Under the pieces are notes generated by a model. That model had not been told where the DNA came from. It ran no database searches and saw only the letters and a list, made by a program, of their open reading frames with translations. A stretch of 64,000 nt of DNA from an uncultured Candidatus Actinomarina sp. (GTDB taxonomy: Bacteria; Actinomycetota; Acidimicrobiia; Actinomarinales; Actinomarinaceae). Within the stretch, counting starts at the first letter, position 1; each line of letters starts with the position of its first letter. The position numbers and the translations under genes were made by a program. Shown piece by piece: positions 54,294 to 64,000 of the stretch. The stretch is from positions 1 to 64,000 of the forward strand of contig CACIJJ010000003.1 in assembly GCA_902587025.1 (NCBI GenBank), read 5' to 3'.

Positions 54294-54831
54294 CTTCCTT
54301 TAACTTTCTTTCGGCTTTTGTATTTTCATATGCATCAACTAAACCTTTTGGAGCAATTTCCATAACATTTTTACCTCTTAATTTAGCTACTTCATCTGGT
54401 GTTCTTTGACCTAATAATCCATTAAGAGTTGCTTTCGCAACATTCAAATGAGTAGGAGATCCTAAAGACTTAGCAAGAATATCTTTAATTCCTGCTGCCT
54501 CAAGTACTTGTCGAACTGCACCACCAGCAATTACACCTGTACCGGGAGCAGCTGGTTTTAATAAAACCTTAGAAGAGCCATGTTCTCCAGTAGTAGTATG
54601 TACTATCGTTGATCCAGCCATAGGTATAGGATGAATGTTCTTTTTTGCGTTTTCAATAGCTTTCTGTATTGCAAGCGGAACTTCCGAACCTTTTCCGTAA
54701 CCTATTCCAGCATTACCGTTTCCATCACCAACAGCAACTAAAGCAGTAAATGCAAAGTTTCGACCACCTTTAACTACTTTTGCTACTCTATTTATGTGAA
54801 TAACGTTTTCTTGTAATTCTATTTCAGCCAT
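54280..54831 (-). CDS. rpsE: 30S ribosomal protein S5
   Basis: Decoding-accuracy protein of 183 residues. Typical are the [29 protein letters not shown] loop and [25 protein letters not shown]. Overlaps rplR by 1 nt and rpmD by 14 nt. Confidence 0.98.
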   Translation of the reverse strand: MAEIELQENVIHINRVAKVVKGGRNFAFTALVAVGDGNGNAGIGYGKGSEVPLAIQKAIENAKKNIHPIPMAGSTIVHTTTGEHGSSKVLLKPAAPGTGVIAGGAVRQVLEAAGIKDILAKSLGSPTHLNVAKATLNGLLGQRTPDEVAKLRGKNVMEIAPKGLVDAYENTKAERKLKEDAKG

Positions 54832-55178
54832 TAGAACTTTATACCTTTTTCTCTTATACCATCAGCTAAAGCTTTGACTCTACCATGGTAAATATATCCT
54901 CCACGATCAAAAACTGCTTCTTTGATGTTGTTCTTGTTAAGAATGTCGCCCATTAATTCTCCAACTTTTTTTGCAGTATCAATACTTAAATTATCACTCT
55001 TAAGCTCTTTTGATAATGTACTTGCTGATCCAATAGTTGTTTGATTTAAATCATCGATTGCTTGTACATATATATTTTTATTGCTCTTATATACAGCTAA
55101 ACGCGGCTTACTTGCATCACCATAAACTTTCTTTCTGATTCTAATTTTTCTTTTTGATCTTGAATCTAAACTTTTCAC
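54831..55178 (-). CDS. rplR: 50S ribosomal protein L18
   Basis: 5S rRNA-binding protein, 115 residues. [29 protein letters not shown] and the end [23 protein letters not shown] are diagnostic. It overlaps rpsE by 1 nt and follows rplF by 1 nt. Confidence 0.97.
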   Translation of the reverse strand: MKSLDSRSKRKIRIRKKVYGDASKPRLAVYKSNKNIYVQAIDDLNQTTIGSASTLSKELKSDNLSIDTAKKVGELMGDILNKNNIKEAVFDRGGYIYHGRVKALADGIREKGIKF

Positions 55179-55179
55179 T

Positions 55180-55734
55180 CTACGCTCCTGTAGTTGCTAC
55201 TGCTGCTTTACCAGCTTTTCTTCTTACATATTCGTCTTGATATCTGATGCCTTTACCTTTATAAGGTTCAGGTGGTTTAATTGATCTAATATCCGCTGCG
55301 ACTTGCCCAACCAAAGCTTTATCAATGCCCGAGATATTGATTGTATTTTGATCTGGTACATCAAATGTAATATTTTCTACTTTTTTAAATACAACTGGAT
55401 GTGAAAAGCCACAAAGTATCTCTAGATCATTACCTTTTAATGTAACCCTGTGTCCAACACCTTGTAGTGTAAGAGTCTTAGAATATCCTTCGCTAACCCC
55501 GACAATATTATTTGCTACTAATGATCTATATAAACCATGTAAACTTTTTACTTGCTTCTCATCTGACTCTCTTGTGAATTGAAGTACATTATCAGATATT
55601 TCAAAATTTATTTTTTCTTCAAGCACCTCAGTAACCAGTTCACCTTTTGGACCTTTGACGTTGATTTTGTTTCCATCAATATTGATTTCAACTTTCTCGG
55701 GTATCTCAATTGGTTTATTACCAATCCTGCTCAT
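55180..55734 (-). CDS. rplF: 50S ribosomal protein L6
   Basis: Large-subunit protein of 184 residues with two similar domains. It starts SRIGNKPIEIPEKVEI; LHGLYRSLVANNIVGVSEG is in the middle, and the C-terminal PPEPYKGKGIRYQDEYVRRKAGK is diagnostic. I use the ATG at 55734, which overlaps the rpsH stop by 4 nt (ATGA); a TTG two codons earlier is less likely. Confidence 0.97.
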   Translation of the reverse strand: MSRIGNKPIEIPEKVEINIDGNKINVKGPKGELVTEVLEEKINFEISDNVLQFTRESDEKQVKSLHGLYRSLVANNIVGVSEGYSKTLTLQGVGHRVTLKGNDLEILCGFSHPVVFKKVENITFDVPDQNTINISGIDKALVGQVAADIRSIKPPEPYKGKGIRYQDEYVRRKAGKAAVATTGA

Positions 55735-56129
55735 GACCAAACCTCACAAATAAGTTCTCCCCCAAGCTTTCTTTTTCTTGCTTCTGAATCAGATAATAAA
55801 CCTCTTGAAGTAGAAACTACAACAGTACCTAATCCTCCGTTGTTTCTTGGGAGTTTGTCAAAAGAAGAATAAACCCTTCTTCCTGGTTTAGATAATCTAT
55901 TTAAACCAGCAATTACAGATTTTCCTTCATCTGAAAATTTGATAGTCAAATTTAAAACTTTTTTTGCTCCATCGCCTTTTACTTCTACGTCACTAATATA
56001 ACCTTCATCTTTAAAAAGTTTTGCGAGCTCAAATTTGAAATTTGAGTGTGGAATCTCAACATTTGATTTTGACACAAGTGTTGCATTTCTAACCCTTGTT
56101 AAAAAATCTGAAATAGGATCATTTACCAT
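55731..56129 (-). CDS. rpsH: 30S ribosomal protein S8
   Basis: 16S rRNA-binding protein and, in some bacteria, translational repressor of the spc operon. It reads NDPISDFLTRVRNA at the start and GLGTVVVSTSRGLLSDSEARKRKLGGELICEVW at the end. The ATG at 56129 gives 132 residues, beginning like other S8 proteins; the frame is open to a GTG at 56138. Confidence 0.97.
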   Translation of the reverse strand: MVNDPISDFLTRVRNATLVSKSNVEIPHSNFKFELAKLFKDEGYISDVEVKGDGAKKVLNLTIKFSDEGKSVIAGLNRLSKPGRRVYSSFDKLPRNNGGLGTVVVSTSRGLLSDSEARKRKLGGELICEVWS

Positions 56130-56131
56130 CT

Positions 56132-56437
56132 TTACCACGAAGCTTTGTTTATGCCTGGAAGCTCTCCTTTGAGTGCCAAGTCGCGAAAAGTATTTCGTGA
56201 CATTCCAAATTTTCTTAAATTACCCCTAGGTCGTCCTGTTACTTGGCACCTATTACGATGACGTGTTGCGGATGCATCTCTAGGCATCTTTGCAATCTTT
56301 TTTTGTGCTTCCCTTTTCTCATCATAAGTAGATTCAGGGTCACGAATTACAGCTAATAATTCTTTTCTCTTTGATGAATAAAAATTTGCTGTTTCTTCTC
56401 TTTTATTATTTTTAACTATTTTACTTTTTTTAGCCAT
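56132..56437 (-). CDS. rpsN: 30S ribosomal protein S14, long zinc-independent form
   Basis: Head protein of 101 residues. It has the C-terminal core [40 protein letters not shown]. The length and the single Cys identify the C-minus type; the zinc form is about 61 residues with two CxxC pairs. The position in the main spc cluster makes it the primary S14. Confidence 0.97.
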   Translation of the reverse strand: MAKKSKIVKNNKREETANFYSSKRKELLAVIRDPESTYDEKREAQKKIAKMPRDASATRHRNRCQVTGRPRGNLRKFGMSRNTFRDLALKGELPGINKASW

Positions 56438-56439
56438 AA

Positions 56440-56985
56440 TTAATTCTCCCTAAACGGAAAGCCAAGTGAGTTAAGTAACTCATATCCGCCTGAATTATCT
56501 TTCGCAGTAGTACAAATTGTTATATTCATTCCTCTGATGTCTCTGACTTTATCATATTCAACTTCTGGAAATACCAGTTGCTCGTTCAGACCAAGAGAAA
56601 AATTACCATTACCATCAAATGATTTTTTACTAAATCCTCTGAAATCTCGAATTCTTGGGACTACTACCTGTACAAACCGATCATAAAATTCCCACATTCT
56701 ATTTCCTCTAAGTGTCACAGAAACCCCTATTGGCATTCCTTCTCGAATTTTAAAACCCGCGATTGATTTTTTAGCTCTTTTTATAACTGGTTTCTGACCT
56801 GATATTGCAGTTAGTTCATCAACCATTGATTCAAGTGCTCTACCATCTGTAGCAGCTTTTCCATCACCGATATTTATAACAATTTTTTCTAGTTTTGGAA
56901 CAGCATTAGTGTTTTCAATATTTAATTGTTTCTTTAGTTCGTCAATTAATTGAGTTCTATATTGATCTTTAAGCCTCGGAATCAT
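56440..56985 (-). CDS. rplE: 50S ribosomal protein L5
   Basis: 5S rRNA-binding protein of 181 residues. [54 protein letters not shown] and [23 protein letters not shown]-type segments are diagnostic. Overlaps rplX by 4 nt. Confidence 0.98.
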   Translation of the reverse strand: MIPRLKDQYRTQLIDELKKQLNIENTNAVPKLEKIVINIGDGKAATDGRALESMVDELTAISGQKPVIKRAKKSIAGFKIREGMPIGVSVTLRGNRMWEFYDRFVQVVVPRIRDFRGFSKKSFDGNGNFSLGLNEQLVFPEVEYDKVRDIRGMNITICTTAKDNSGGYELLNSLGFPFREN

Positions 56986-57284
56986 GCTTCATCTCCAGTT
57001 TGTGCTAAAACCCTAAATTTATTTCCATTTTTATCAAACTTATATCTTACTCTTCCACTCTTTTTTTTGACAACCAGTGCAACATTTGAGGCATCTATTG
57101 GCATACTTTTATCAATAACTCCTCCTTGCATCGTTTGGCCTTGAGGTTTTTGATGTTTTTTATTTACATTTATCCCTTCAACTAAAACTTGATTCTTTTT
57201 TGGAAATACTTGCAAAACTTTACCCTCTTTACCATTGTCTTTTCCAGAAATAATTTTTACTGTATCACCTTTTTGTATTTTCAT
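56982..57284 (-). CDS. rplX: 50S ribosomal protein L24
   Basis: Assembly-initiating protein of 100 residues with an N-terminal KOW motif (KIQKGDTVKIISGKDNGKEGKVLQVFP) followed by VEGINVNKKHQKP. Overlaps rplN by 1 nt and rplE by 4 nt. Confidence 0.97.
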   Translation of the reverse strand: MKIQKGDTVKIISGKDNGKEGKVLQVFPKKNQVLVEGINVNKKHQKPQGQTMQGGVIDKSMPIDASNVALVVKKKSGRVRYKFDKNGNKFRVLAQTGDEA

Positions 57285-57652
57285 TACAAAACCTCCGGTG
57301 CAAGTGATACTATTCTCATAAATTTCTTCTCTCTTAATTCTCTACCAACTGGTCCAAAGATTCTTGTTCCTCTTGGTTGATCTTGATCGTTTAAAATCAC
57401 GCATGCATTTTCATCAAACCTAATATAGGTACCATCTTTACGTCTTGTTTCTTTACTAGTTCTGACAACAACAGCTTGTACAATATCACCTTTTTTTATC
57501 TGGCCACCAGGAACAGCATCTTTTACGGTTGCTGTAAAAACATCTCCCAAACCTGCATATCTAATTTTTGAACTGCCTTTTACCTTTATGCATAACACCT
57601 CTTTTGCGCCAGAGTTGTCAGCAACTTTTAATCTTGATTCTTTTTGTATCAT
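57284..57652 (-). CDS. rplN: 50S ribosomal protein L14
   Basis: Large-subunit protein of 122 residues. [44 protein letters not shown] and [28 protein letters not shown] are diagnostic. Overlaps rpsQ by 4 nt. Confidence 0.98.
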   Translation of the reverse strand: MIQKESRLKVADNSGAKEVLCIKVKGSSKIRYAGLGDVFTATVKDAVPGGQIKKGDIVQAVVVRTSKETRRKDGTYIRFDENACVILNDQDQPRGTRIFGPVGRELREKKFMRIVSLAPEVL

Positions 57653-57912
57653 CTTGCTCTCTCAACAATCTCAGTAACTCTCCACATTTTTGTTTTAGAT
57701 ATTGGCTTAGTTTCAGTTATTTTTACAGTGTCCCCAACTTTTGCATCAAAACTCTCATCATGGGCATGAAGCTTTCTTGTTTTTTTAACAATTTTTCCAT
57801 ACTTTGGATGTTGAAATTGTAATTCAATAGACACGGTAACTGTTTTGTCTCTTTTATCAGAAACAACGACTCCTGTTCTTACTTTTCGAGATGCTCTTGG
57901 TTCACTACTCAT
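57649..57912 (-). CDS. rpsQ: 30S ribosomal protein S17
   Basis: OB-fold 16S rRNA binder. [36 protein letters not shown] and the end [20 protein letters not shown] are typical. The ATG at 57912 gives 87 residues ([10 protein letters not shown]) and overlaps the rpmC stop by 8 nt; an ATG five codons upstream lies further inside rpmC. Confidence 0.96.
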   Translation of the reverse strand: MSSEPRASRKVRTGVVVSDKRDKTVTVSIELQFQHPKYGKIVKKTRKLHAHDESFDAKVGDTVKITETKPISKTKMWRVTEIVERAR

Positions 57913-58120
57913 TATTCTCATCCACATTCATGTCATTGATTTTTTGATTTAATATTGTGTTTGCCTGTGCAATTTCTTTTTTTATTTTTTTAAATACTGA
58001 AGTGTCTTCGATTTGACTCGTTGCTAATGCAAATCTTGAGTCCATTAATTCTTTTTTAAGATCTAAAATTTTATTTTCAAGTTCCATAATGGATAATTCT
58101 CTCAAATCATTTATGCTCAT
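57905..58120 (-). CDS. rpmC: 50S ribosomal protein L29
   Basis: Small two-helix protein near the tunnel exit, 71 residues. [34 protein letters not shown] is the L29 signature; the acidic tail [10 protein letters not shown] is slightly longer than average. Overlaps rplP by 4 nt and rpsQ by 8 nt. Confidence 0.95.
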   Translation of the reverse strand: MSINDLRELSIMELENKILDLKKELMDSRFALATSQIEDTSVFKKIKKEIAQANTILNQKINDMNVDENNE

Positions 58121-58527
58121 ATATTCCTCTTTACAAATTTTGTTTTAATTGGCAATTTATGTCCTGCTTTTCTCATTGCTTCTTTTGCAATTTCTTCAGA
58201 AACACCAGATATTTCAAAAATTATTTTTCCTGGTTTTACAACTGCTACGTAGTACTCAACGTTACCTTTTCCTGATCCCATACGAACTTCAGCGGGTTTT
58301 TTTGTAATTGGTTTGTGAGGAAAAATGTTTATCCAAACCTTTCCCCCTCTTTTCATTGTTCTTGTAATCGTTATTCTTGCAGCCTCAATTTGACGTGCTG
58401 TTATATATGAAGTCTCAACAGCTTGAAGTCCATAATCACCAAACGTCACTTCATTACCACCTTTTGAAAGACCTCTTCTTCTACCTCTATGTGATTTTCT
58501 ATGTTTTGTCTTTTTTGGCATTAACAT
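58117..58527 (-). CDS. rplP: 50S ribosomal protein L16
   Basis: A-site-proximal protein of 136 residues. [65 protein letters not shown] and the end [21 protein letters not shown] are typical. It is 2 nt from rpsC. Confidence 0.98.
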   Translation of the reverse strand: MLMPKKTKHRKSHRGRRRGLSKGGNEVTFGDYGLQAVETSYITARQIEAARITITRTMKRGGKVWINIFPHKPITKKPAEVRMGSGKGNVEYYVAVVKPGKIIFEISGVSEEIAKEAMRKAGHKLPIKTKFVKRNI

Positions 58528-58529
58528 AT

Positions 58530-59420
58530 TTATTCTTCTTCCATTATTGATTTTTCTTGTTCAAATTGCTCTGTTGCCTCATTAGGTCTAATCCGATTAC
58601 CCCCACCTGCTTCAACAATCTTTGATGATGATTCATTTGTTTTTTTACCACCACCAGCTTCAAGAATTCGTGATTTTTTAGTCTCACCTACTGCAGCTTC
58701 AACACGAGATTTAACAGATTTAACTCTTCCAGTAGCAGGTCCTCCACTTGCTAAATTAGCTTCAGCTGCAATTTTATCTTGTCTTAGTTTGTTTGAACCT
58801 ACGACATCACCTTTGTAAACCCAAACTTTTACTCCAATTGAACCTACGGTTGTTTGTGCTGCTGCTCTTCCAAAATCAATATCGGCACGTAAAGTGTGTA
58901 ATGGGACTCTGCCTTCACGGTACCATTCTCTTCTACCCATCTCTGCGCCACCGAGTCGTCCAGAACATTCAACTCTTACACCTTCGGCTCCAGCTTTAAG
59001 AGCACCTGTTACAGCTCTTTTCATTGCTCTTCTAAATGCAACTCTGTTTTCTAATTGGTCTGCAACAGCTCTTGCTAATAATTGGGCGTCAAGTTCAGGC
59101 TCTCTAACTTCAATAATATTTAGTTTTACAGGTTGGCTGGATAATTCTTCAAGTCCTTTTCTCAACCTATCTGCTTCTGCACCTTTTCTACCAATTACAA
59201 CACCGGGTCTAGCTGTATGTATGTCAACTTGGACCTTGTCCCTTGTTCTTTCTATATCTATTCGAGAAACTGCACCTTTAATTAACTGCGAAGACAAGAA
59301 CTCTCTAATTCTATAATCTTGATTAACCAGTTTTGTGTATTCTTTATCACTAAACCAACGTGACTTCCAGTCATTAACAATTCCAATTCTAAATGCGTAA
59401 GGATGTGTTTTTTGTCCCAT
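58530..59420 (-). CDS. rpsC: 30S ribosomal protein S3 with extended C-terminus
   Basis: mRNA-entry protein with the KH domain ([24 protein letters not shown]) and the C-terminal S3 domain ([41 protein letters not shown]). Its 296 residues exceed the usual 210-230. The extra 65 or so residues are charged and contain two copies of an EAGGG motif ([10 protein letters not shown] and [10 protein letters not shown]), ending acidic. Actinobacterial S3 proteins often carry such tails. Overlaps rplV by 1 nt. Confidence 0.97.
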   Translation of the reverse strand: MGQKTHPYAFRIGIVNDWKSRWFSDKEYTKLVNQDYRIREFLSSQLIKGAVSRIDIERTRDKVQVDIHTARPGVVIGRKGAEADRLRKGLEELSSQPVKLNIIEVREPELDAQLLARAVADQLENRVAFRRAMKRAVTGALKAGAEGVRVECSGRLGGAEMGRREWYREGRVPLHTLRADIDFGRAAAQTTVGSIGVKVWVYKGDVVGSNKLRQDKIAAEANLASGGPATGRVKSVKSRVEAAVGETKKSRILEAGGGKKTNESSSKIVEAGGGNRIRPNEATEQFEQEKSIMEEE

Positions 59421-59773
59421 TACAATTCTCCGTCTGCTGTAGTTAGTTCGATTACCAAGTGAGATGTTCTTTTATTTATCCTTCCGGCTCTACCTCTAGC
59501 CCTTGGTCTAAATCTTTTTAGAGTAGGTCCTTCATCTGCAGTAGCTTTTGAAATATAAAGATCACTTGAGCTTAAACCAAAATTATTCTCAGCATTTGCG
59601 ATTGCGCTTTCAACAACTTGTGATATCTCATCAGCTGCTCTTCGTTTTGTAAATTTAAGAATATCTAAGGCTTCAGAAACAGGCAGTCCTCTAATTAGAT
59701 TCAATACTAACCTCAATTTGTAAGGTGATTGCCTTACATATTTACTTTTTGCAGTTACTGTTTGATTTTCCAT
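59420..59773 (-). CDS. rplV: 50S ribosomal protein L22
   Basis: Exit-tunnel protein of 117 residues. [38 protein letters not shown] and [29 protein letters not shown] (the tunnel loop) are diagnostic. Overlaps rpsS and rpsC by 1 nt each. Confidence 0.98.
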   Translation of the reverse strand: MENQTVTAKSKYVRQSPYKLRLVLNLIRGLPVSEALDILKFTKRRAADEISQVVESAIANAENNFGLSSSDLYISKATADEGPTLKRFRPRARGRAGRINKRTSHLVIELTTADGEL

Positions 59774-60036
59774 TAGCTTTGTCCTGGGTGTCCTTTAAAT
59801 GTTCTTGTCGGAGCAAATTCACCTAGTTTATGACCAACCATTGCTTCCGTTACAAAAACTGGAATGTGTTGTCGACCATTATGAACTGCAATTGTTAAAC
59901 CTACCATCTCGGGGACTATTGTAGATCTTCTACTCCATGTTTTAATTACACTTTTGTTACCACTGTTTTGTGCTTCTTCAACTTTCACTAAGAGATGATT
60001 GTCTACAAATGGTCCTTTTCTTAAGCTTCTTGACAT
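59773..60036 (-). CDS. rpsS: 30S ribosomal protein S19
   Basis: Head protein of 87 residues: [70 protein letters not shown] is the conserved body. Two nt after rplB. Confidence 0.98.
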   Translation of the reverse strand: MSRSLRKGPFVDNHLLVKVEEAQNSGNKSVIKTWSRRSTIVPEMVGLTIAVHNGRQHIPVFVTEAMVGHKLGEFAPTRTFKGHPGQS

Positions 60037-60038
60037 GA

Positions 60039-60872
60039 TTAATTTCTACCTTTTTGAGATCTTCCTCTAACAATTGATTTATTGCTATATTTTTTCTTTT
60101 TTCTTGTTTTTGCTTCCGGCTTTCCCCATGGGCTTACAGGAGTTCTACCACCAGATGACTTTCCTTCTCCACCTCCGAGTGGGTGATCAACTGGATTCAT
60201 AGCAACACCTCTTGTTTGAGGCCTGACACCTTTCCATCTTTTTCTTCCAGCTTTTCCAAGTTTTGTTAATTCAGCTTCTGCGTTTCCAACGCTTCCAACT
60301 GTTGCTCTACAATCCATTGAGACTGTTCTCATCTCTCCAGATGGGAGTCTTAACAGTGCAAGACCCGATTCTTTACTCATAAGCTGAACTGATGATCCAG
60401 CAGACCTTGCCATCTTAGCTCCACCACCAGGTCTTAGTTCAACTGCATGTACAAATGTACCTGCAGGAATGTTCCTTAATGGTAAACAATTTCCATCTTT
60501 TATCTCAGCTTTAGGTCCAGACTCTACCATGCTGCCTTCATAAACCCCTTCAGGTGCAATAATGTAACTTTTTTCGCCATCAACATAATGAAGTAAAGCA
60601 ATTCTGGAATTTCTGTTTGGGTCATATTCTATTCCAGCAACCTTTGCCGGTATACCGTCTTTGACTCTCTTAAAATCGACTACTCTATATTTTTGTTTAT
60701 GTCCACCACCTCTGTGTCGAGATGTAATTCTTCCTTTATTGTTTCTACCGCCGGTTGACTTTTTTGATTGTAAAAGTTTTTTTTCAGGTTTTGATTTAGT
60801 AATTTCACTAAAATCACCTGTTACATGTCCTCTCATTCCTGGAGTAATTGGTCTAATTTTTTTTGATCCCAT
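60039..60872 (-). CDS. rplB: 50S ribosomal protein L2
   Basis: Peptidyl-transferase-centre protein of 277 residues. [47 protein letters not shown] and the C-terminal [28 protein letters not shown] with the essential His are intact. 2 nt after rplW. Confidence 0.98.
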   Translation of the reverse strand: MGSKKIRPITPGMRGHVTGDFSEITKSKPEKKLLQSKKSTGGRNNKGRITSRHRGGGHKQKYRVVDFKRVKDGIPAKVAGIEYDPNRNSRIALLHYVDGEKSYIIAPEGVYEGSMVESGPKAEIKDGNCLPLRNIPAGTFVHAVELRPGGGAKMARSAGSSVQLMSKESGLALLRLPSGEMRTVSMDCRATVGSVGNAEAELTKLGKAGRKRWKGVRPQTRGVAMNPVDHPLGGGEGKSSGGRTPVSPWGKPEAKTRKKKKYSNKSIVRGRSQKGRN

Positions 60873-60874
60873 AC

Positions 60875-61162
60875 CTATACTCCAAATGCCTCAATAGTTT
60901 GTCCATCTTGTAAAGTAACAATTGCTACTTTTCTTGTACTTTGTTGACCAATAACATAACCAAATCTTTTCTTTTTTCCTTTTTTATACATTGTGTTGAC
61001 AGATAGAACTTCAACATCAAAAATTTCTTCAACTGCTTTCTTAATTTCAGGCTTAGTCGCACTTGTGTGCACAAAAAAAGTGTATGAATTTGAGTTAGCA
61101 ATTCTGTCATATGACTTTTCAGAGATAAGAGGAGCTATAAGTATATCTTCTAGATACTTCAT
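60875..61162 (-). CDS. rplW: 50S ribosomal protein L23
   Basis: Tunnel-exit protein that docks trigger factor and SRP, 95 residues. [47 protein letters not shown] and the [22 protein letters not shown] loop are typical. Overlaps rplD by 4 nt. Confidence 0.97.
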   Translation of the reverse strand: MKYLEDILIAPLISEKSYDRIANSNSYTFFVHTSATKPEIKKAVEEIFDVEVLSVNTMYKKGKKKRFGYVIGQQSTRKVAIVTLQDGQTIEAFGV

Positions 61163-61779
61163 CTTTGCTCCAAAAATGTATTTATAGCGTTTTCACTAAA
61201 AACTAAGGCTTCATTTGAAATAACATCATAAGTTGAAAGTTTTGTCACGGAAGTAAGCTTTGAATTTGAAAGATTTCTGAATGACTTTACAAGGGAATCG
61301 TCATTTTCTCCGTAAACAAAAACAAAGGATTTGGAAATTGATAATTCTTTTATTGCATTTGATGCTGCTTTTGTTGAAGGTGAATCAAGTCCAGCTCCAT
61401 CTACAACAAAAACTGAATCTTCTAATACTCTGTTTGATACAGACATATATAATGATTTCTTTTTCATTTTCTTGGGTGTTCTGTCTTTGTACACTCTTCC
61501 GCCTGGACCGTGAGCTATTCCTCCACCTACAAAAATAGGAGATCTTAAAGACCCGTGTCTTGCTCTACCAGTTCCTTTCTGTACCCAAGGTTTTGCACCT
61601 GTTCCAGAGACTTGTGATCTTGTTTTAACACTCGCAGTATTATTTCTTGCATTTGTTCTGTTAGCTTTAGTAACTTGGTGTAAAAGACCTGTATTCATCT
61701 CTTCGTTTAGTTCAAAGTCATATTGTTTATTTGAGGTCTTGTTATCTTTTAAAGAAAAGGATTTCAACTTAATACTCAT
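61159..61779 (-). CDS. rplD: 50S ribosomal protein L4
   Basis: Tunnel-constriction protein of 206 residues. RNNTASVKTRSQVSGTGAKPWVQKGTGRARHGSLRSPIFVGGGIAHGPGGRVY-type sequence forms the tunnel loop, with a KMKKKSLYMSVSNRV helix after it. Overlaps rplC and rplW by 4 nt each. Confidence 0.97.
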   Translation of the reverse strand: MSIKLKSFSLKDNKTSNKQYDFELNEEMNTGLLHQVTKANRTNARNNTASVKTRSQVSGTGAKPWVQKGTGRARHGSLRSPIFVGGGIAHGPGGRVYKDRTPKKMKKKSLYMSVSNRVLEDSVFVVDGAGLDSPSTKAASNAIKELSISKSFVFVYGENDDSLVKSFRNLSNSKLTSVTKLSTYDVISNEALVFSENAINTFLEQR

Positions 61780-62408
61780 GACGAAACCTTTATAGCTGAG
61801 CTGATTTGAACGATATTTCCTTTGTTGCCTGGTACTGATCCGTTCACAAGTAAATAATTTTTTTCTTCATTTATTGCAACTACGGTTACTGATTGAATAG
61901 TTCTTTTCTGATTACCCATTCTTCCTGACATTTTTGTTCCTTTAAATACATGGCCTGGATAAGAGGCATTACCAATTGACCCTCCAGCTCTGTGAACTTT
62001 ATGAACACCATGGCTTGCTTTTTGTCCTGAAAAATTATGTCTTTTCATAACACCTGAGTAACCTTTTCCTTTTGAAAATCCGGTTATGTCTACTTTTTGA
62101 CCAACTTCAAAAAAATCATTAATTTTTATTTCTTTACCTGATTCAAGTGGGGATTCTTCATCAAAAGGTACTTCGAAAAGTCCTTCCCCCGGTTCAACAT
62201 TGTACTTTTTATAATGTTCTGCAAGAGGTTTGGCTACATTTTTTGCAGAACCAATAGTTAATTGTGCGGCACTGTATCCATCTTTCTCGTTAGATTTTAT
62301 TTGAACCACTCTGCAACCTGAAACATCAAGCACAGTTACACCCATTGAAATTGAATTTTCATCAAATAGCTGGGTCATGCCTACTTTTTTTGCAATAATT
62401 GATTTCAT
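61776..62408 (-). CDS. rplC: 50S ribosomal protein L3
   Basis: Early assembly protein of 210 residues. [26 protein letters not shown] at the start, [28 protein letters not shown] and [23 protein letters not shown] in the core are diagnostic. Overlaps rpsJ by 4 nt. Confidence 0.98.
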   Translation of the reverse strand: MKSIIAKKVGMTQLFDENSISMGVTVLDVSGCRVVQIKSNEKDGYSAAQLTIGSAKNVAKPLAEHYKKYNVEPGEGLFEVPFDEESPLESGKEIKINDFFEVGQKVDITGFSKGKGYSGVMKRHNFSGQKASHGVHKVHRAGGSIGNASYPGHVFKGTKMSGRMGNQKRTIQSVTVVAINEEKNYLLVNGSVPGNKGNIVQISSAIKVSS

Positions 62409-62719
62409 AATTTGATCTCAACTTCTACACCAGCTGGTAAATCTAACCTCATAAGAGAATCAACGGTCTTAGGTGTTGGTTCGACAATATCAATTAACCT
62501 TTTATGAATTCTCATTTCAAAATGTTCTCTCGATTTTTTATCTACATGGGGAGAACGAATAACACAATAACGATGGATTTGAGTAGGTAAAGGGATCGGT
62601 CCTTTCACTTTTGCTTGTGTTTTCATCACTGTTTCGGCAATTTTACGAGCAGACTCGTCTACAACATAATTGTCATATGCTTTTAACTTTATCCTTATCT
62701 GCTGTTTTTGCTTTGCCAT
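62405..62719 (-). CDS. rpsJ: 30S ribosomal protein S10
   Basis: First gene of the S10 cluster, 104 residues, also the transcription antitermination factor Nus[60 protein letters not shown] are the conserved segments. GGGG lies 5 nt before the ATG. A strong terminator ends directly before this ribosome-binding site. Confidence 0.98.
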   Translation of the reverse strand: MAKQKQQIRIKLKAYDNYVVDESARKIAETVMKTQAKVKGPIPLPTQIHRYCVIRSPHVDKKSREHFEMRIHKRLIDIVEPTPKTVDSLMRLDLPAGVEVEIKL

Positions 62720-62728
62720 TTTTTCCCC

Positions 62729-62762
62729 AAAAAAAACCGGGAGTAGAATTCTACTCCCGGTT
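62729..62762 (-). terminator. Strong intrinsic terminator between tuf and rpsJ
   Basis: A perfect 14-bp inverted repeat AACCGGGAGTAGAA / TTCTACTCCCGGTT followed on the minus strand by a run of T ending at 62729. The GGGG of rpsJ follows at once. The 52 bases between tuf and rpsJ leave no room for a normal promoter downstream of the hairpin. Confidence 0.88.
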
Positions 62763-62771
62763 AAGTTTTAA

Positions 62772-63956
62772 TTACTCTATAACTTTTGTCACCTGTCCTG
62801 CTCCAACAGTTCTTCCACCTTCTCTAATCGCAAATTTTACGCCCTCTTCCATTGCAATTGGAGATATAAGTTCTACAGAAATTGGAACATTATCACCAGG
62901 CATGACCATTTCAGTACCATCAGCTAGAGAAACTTCTCCCGTAACATCAGTGGTTCTAAAATAGAACTGTGGCCTATATCCTTTAAAGAATGGATTGTGT
63001 CTTCCACCTTCTTCTTTTGTAAGAACATATACCTCAGCCTCAAATTTTGTATGAGGTGTTATGGAGCCAGGAACAGCAATAACCTGTCCTCTTTCCACAT
63101 CATCTTTATCAATACCCCTTAAAAGTAAACCAACGTTGTCTCCAGCTCTACCTTCATCAAGGAGTTTCCTGAACATTTCAACACCAGTACAAACTGATTT
63201 GGTAGTTTCACGAATACCAACAATTTCTACTTCATCGTTTACATTTACAATACCTTGTTCAATTCTTCCAGTAACAACTGTTCCTCTACCAGTAATTGAA
63301 AAGACGTCTTCAACTGGCATTAAGAAAGGCTTGTCTACTACTCTCACAGGCTCTTCTATATATGAATCAACCTGTTCCATTAATTGAAGAACAGCATTTA
63401 CACCATCTTCTTTTCCTTCAAGAGCTGCTAACGCAGAACCTTTCACTACTGGAACATCATCTCCTGGGAAATCATACTCATTTAAAAGTTCTCTAACTTC
63501 CATTTCGACAAGGTCTAATAATTCATCGTCGTCTACTTGATCAACTTTGTTGAGGAAAACAGCAATTGCTGGTACACCAACTTGTCGCGCAAGTAGAACG
63601 TGCTCTCTTGTCTGCGGCATAGGTCCATCAGCTGCTGAAACCACAAGAATAGCTCCATCAACCTGGGCAGCACCAGTGATCATGTTTTTTACATAATCTG
63701 CGTGACCTGGCATATCTACGTGAGCATAGTGACGGTTTTCTGTCTCATACTCAACGTGTGCTATCTGAATGGTGATTCCTCTTTCTTTTTCTTCTGGTGC
63801 TTTATCAATTTCATCGAAAGCAGTTGCCTCACCCGCACCAGCATCAGCCAAAACTTTTGTTATTGCGGCCGTCAATGTTGTTTTTCCATGGTCAATGTGG
63901 CCCATTGTACCAATGTTCACATGAGGCTTGCTTCGGTCAAATTTCTCTTTTGACAT
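62772..63956 (-). CDS. tuf: Elongation factor Tu
   Basis: GTPase delivering aminoacyl-tRNA. G1 is GHIDHGKTT at residues 19-27, G3 DMPGHADY, G4 NKVD, and the switch II/effector area [14 protein letters not shown] is normal. Domains II and III follow, ending in [20 protein letters not shown]. The 394 residues are standard. A strong ribosome-binding site AGAAGGAG lies upstream. The last 44 bases of the window (63957-64000) hold only this leader region; fusA is expected beyond the edge. Confidence 0.98.
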   Translation of the reverse strand: MSKEKFDRSKPHVNIGTMGHIDHGKTTLTAAITKVLADAGAGEATAFDEIDKAPEEKERGITIQIAHVEYETENRHYAHVDMPGHADYVKNMITGAAQVDGAILVVSAADGPMPQTREHVLLARQVGVPAIAVFLNKVDQVDDDELLDLVEMEVRELLNEYDFPGDDVPVVKGSALAALEGKEDGVNAVLQLMEQVDSYIEEPVRVVDKPFLMPVEDVFSITGRGTVVTGRIEQGIVNVNDEVEIVGIRETTKSVCTGVEMFRKLLDEGRAGDNVGLLLRGIDKDDVERGQVIAVPGSITPHTKFEAEVYVLTKEEGGRHNPFFKGYRPQFYFRTTDVTGEVSLADGTEMVMPGDNVPISVELISPIAMEEGVKFAIREGGRTVGAGQVTKVIE

Positions 63957-64000
63957 ATTTTCTCCTTCTTTAAAAGTTTAAACTCTGAAACAAAGTTTAA

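Overview
The window looks like chromosomal DNA of a streamlined, AT-rich actinobacterium, most like the small marine low-GC lineages of the Actinomarina type. Supporting points are a WhiB-family regulator, an AhpE-type one-Cys peroxiredoxin, frequent TTG starts, leaderless promoters, very tight packing (4-nt and 8-nt start/stop overlaps, overlapping convergent gene ends) and no mobile elements. The lineage is inferred from gene content, not from a search. There is no gene-free stretch over 300 bases; the longest gap (206 bases, 44257-44462) holds a ribozyme. I saw no rRNA, tRNA, CRISPR array or insertion sequence.

Layout. 1-4843 (minus): a LivFGHM-type ABC importer with an acyl-CoA synthetase inside the operon. 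4943-7203 (plus): an HtrA protease and a probable inactivated zincin. 7243-7979: peroxiredoxin AhpE and WhiB, convergent. 8106-11686 (plus): succinate dehydrogenase sdhCDAB and a small SCP2-like protein, ending in a bidirectional terminator. 11734-16303 (minus): sucC-sucD-icd-mdh, with the HU gene behind its own promoter. 16351-28506: mixed housekeeping genes on both strands (pcrA, trpS, a DMT transporter, a Nudix hydrolase, YceI, YczE, PlsC, a flavin reductase, CsaA, a membrane thioredoxin with an in-frame TGA, a Fur-family regulator, CbiQ/CbiO, an esterase and an S51-like/CysRS-tail fusion). 28496-36770 (minus): aroH, then a nine-gene aromatic operon aroF-tyrA-aroA-aroE-aroC-aroK-aroB-aroQ-pheA behind a Tyr/Phe leader-peptide attenuator. 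36834-38768: groES-groEL. 38848-46619 (minus): rplM-rpsI-glmM-(glmS ribozyme)-glmS-alr-tsaE-tsaB-rimI-tsaD. 46678-62719 (minus): the S10, spc and alpha ribosomal clusters as one nearly gapless run ending in rpoA-rplQ-yip1-truA. 62772-63956: tuf, with a strong terminator directly in front of rpsJ.

Function. The aromatic block holds every enzyme from erythrose-4-phosphate plus PEP to phenylpyruvate and hydroxyphenylpyruvate; only the final aminotransferase is missing. sdhCDAB and sucCD-icd-mdh together cover four TCA steps. The glm/alr genes feed cell-wall synthesis, and tsaBDE make t6A in tRNA.

Three RNA-level devices stand out. (1) A UGA codon sits exactly at the first cysteine position of the redox motif in a membrane thioredoxin and is followed by a SECIS-like hairpin, so this is a probable selenoprotein. 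(2) A leaderless 13-residue peptide containing Tyr-Phe-Tyr-Phe precedes alternative hairpins and a terminator before aroF. (3) A glmS ribozyme lies between glmM and glmS in what appears to be an actinobacterium. Both S14 and L36 are zinc-independent forms, which suggests zinc economy.
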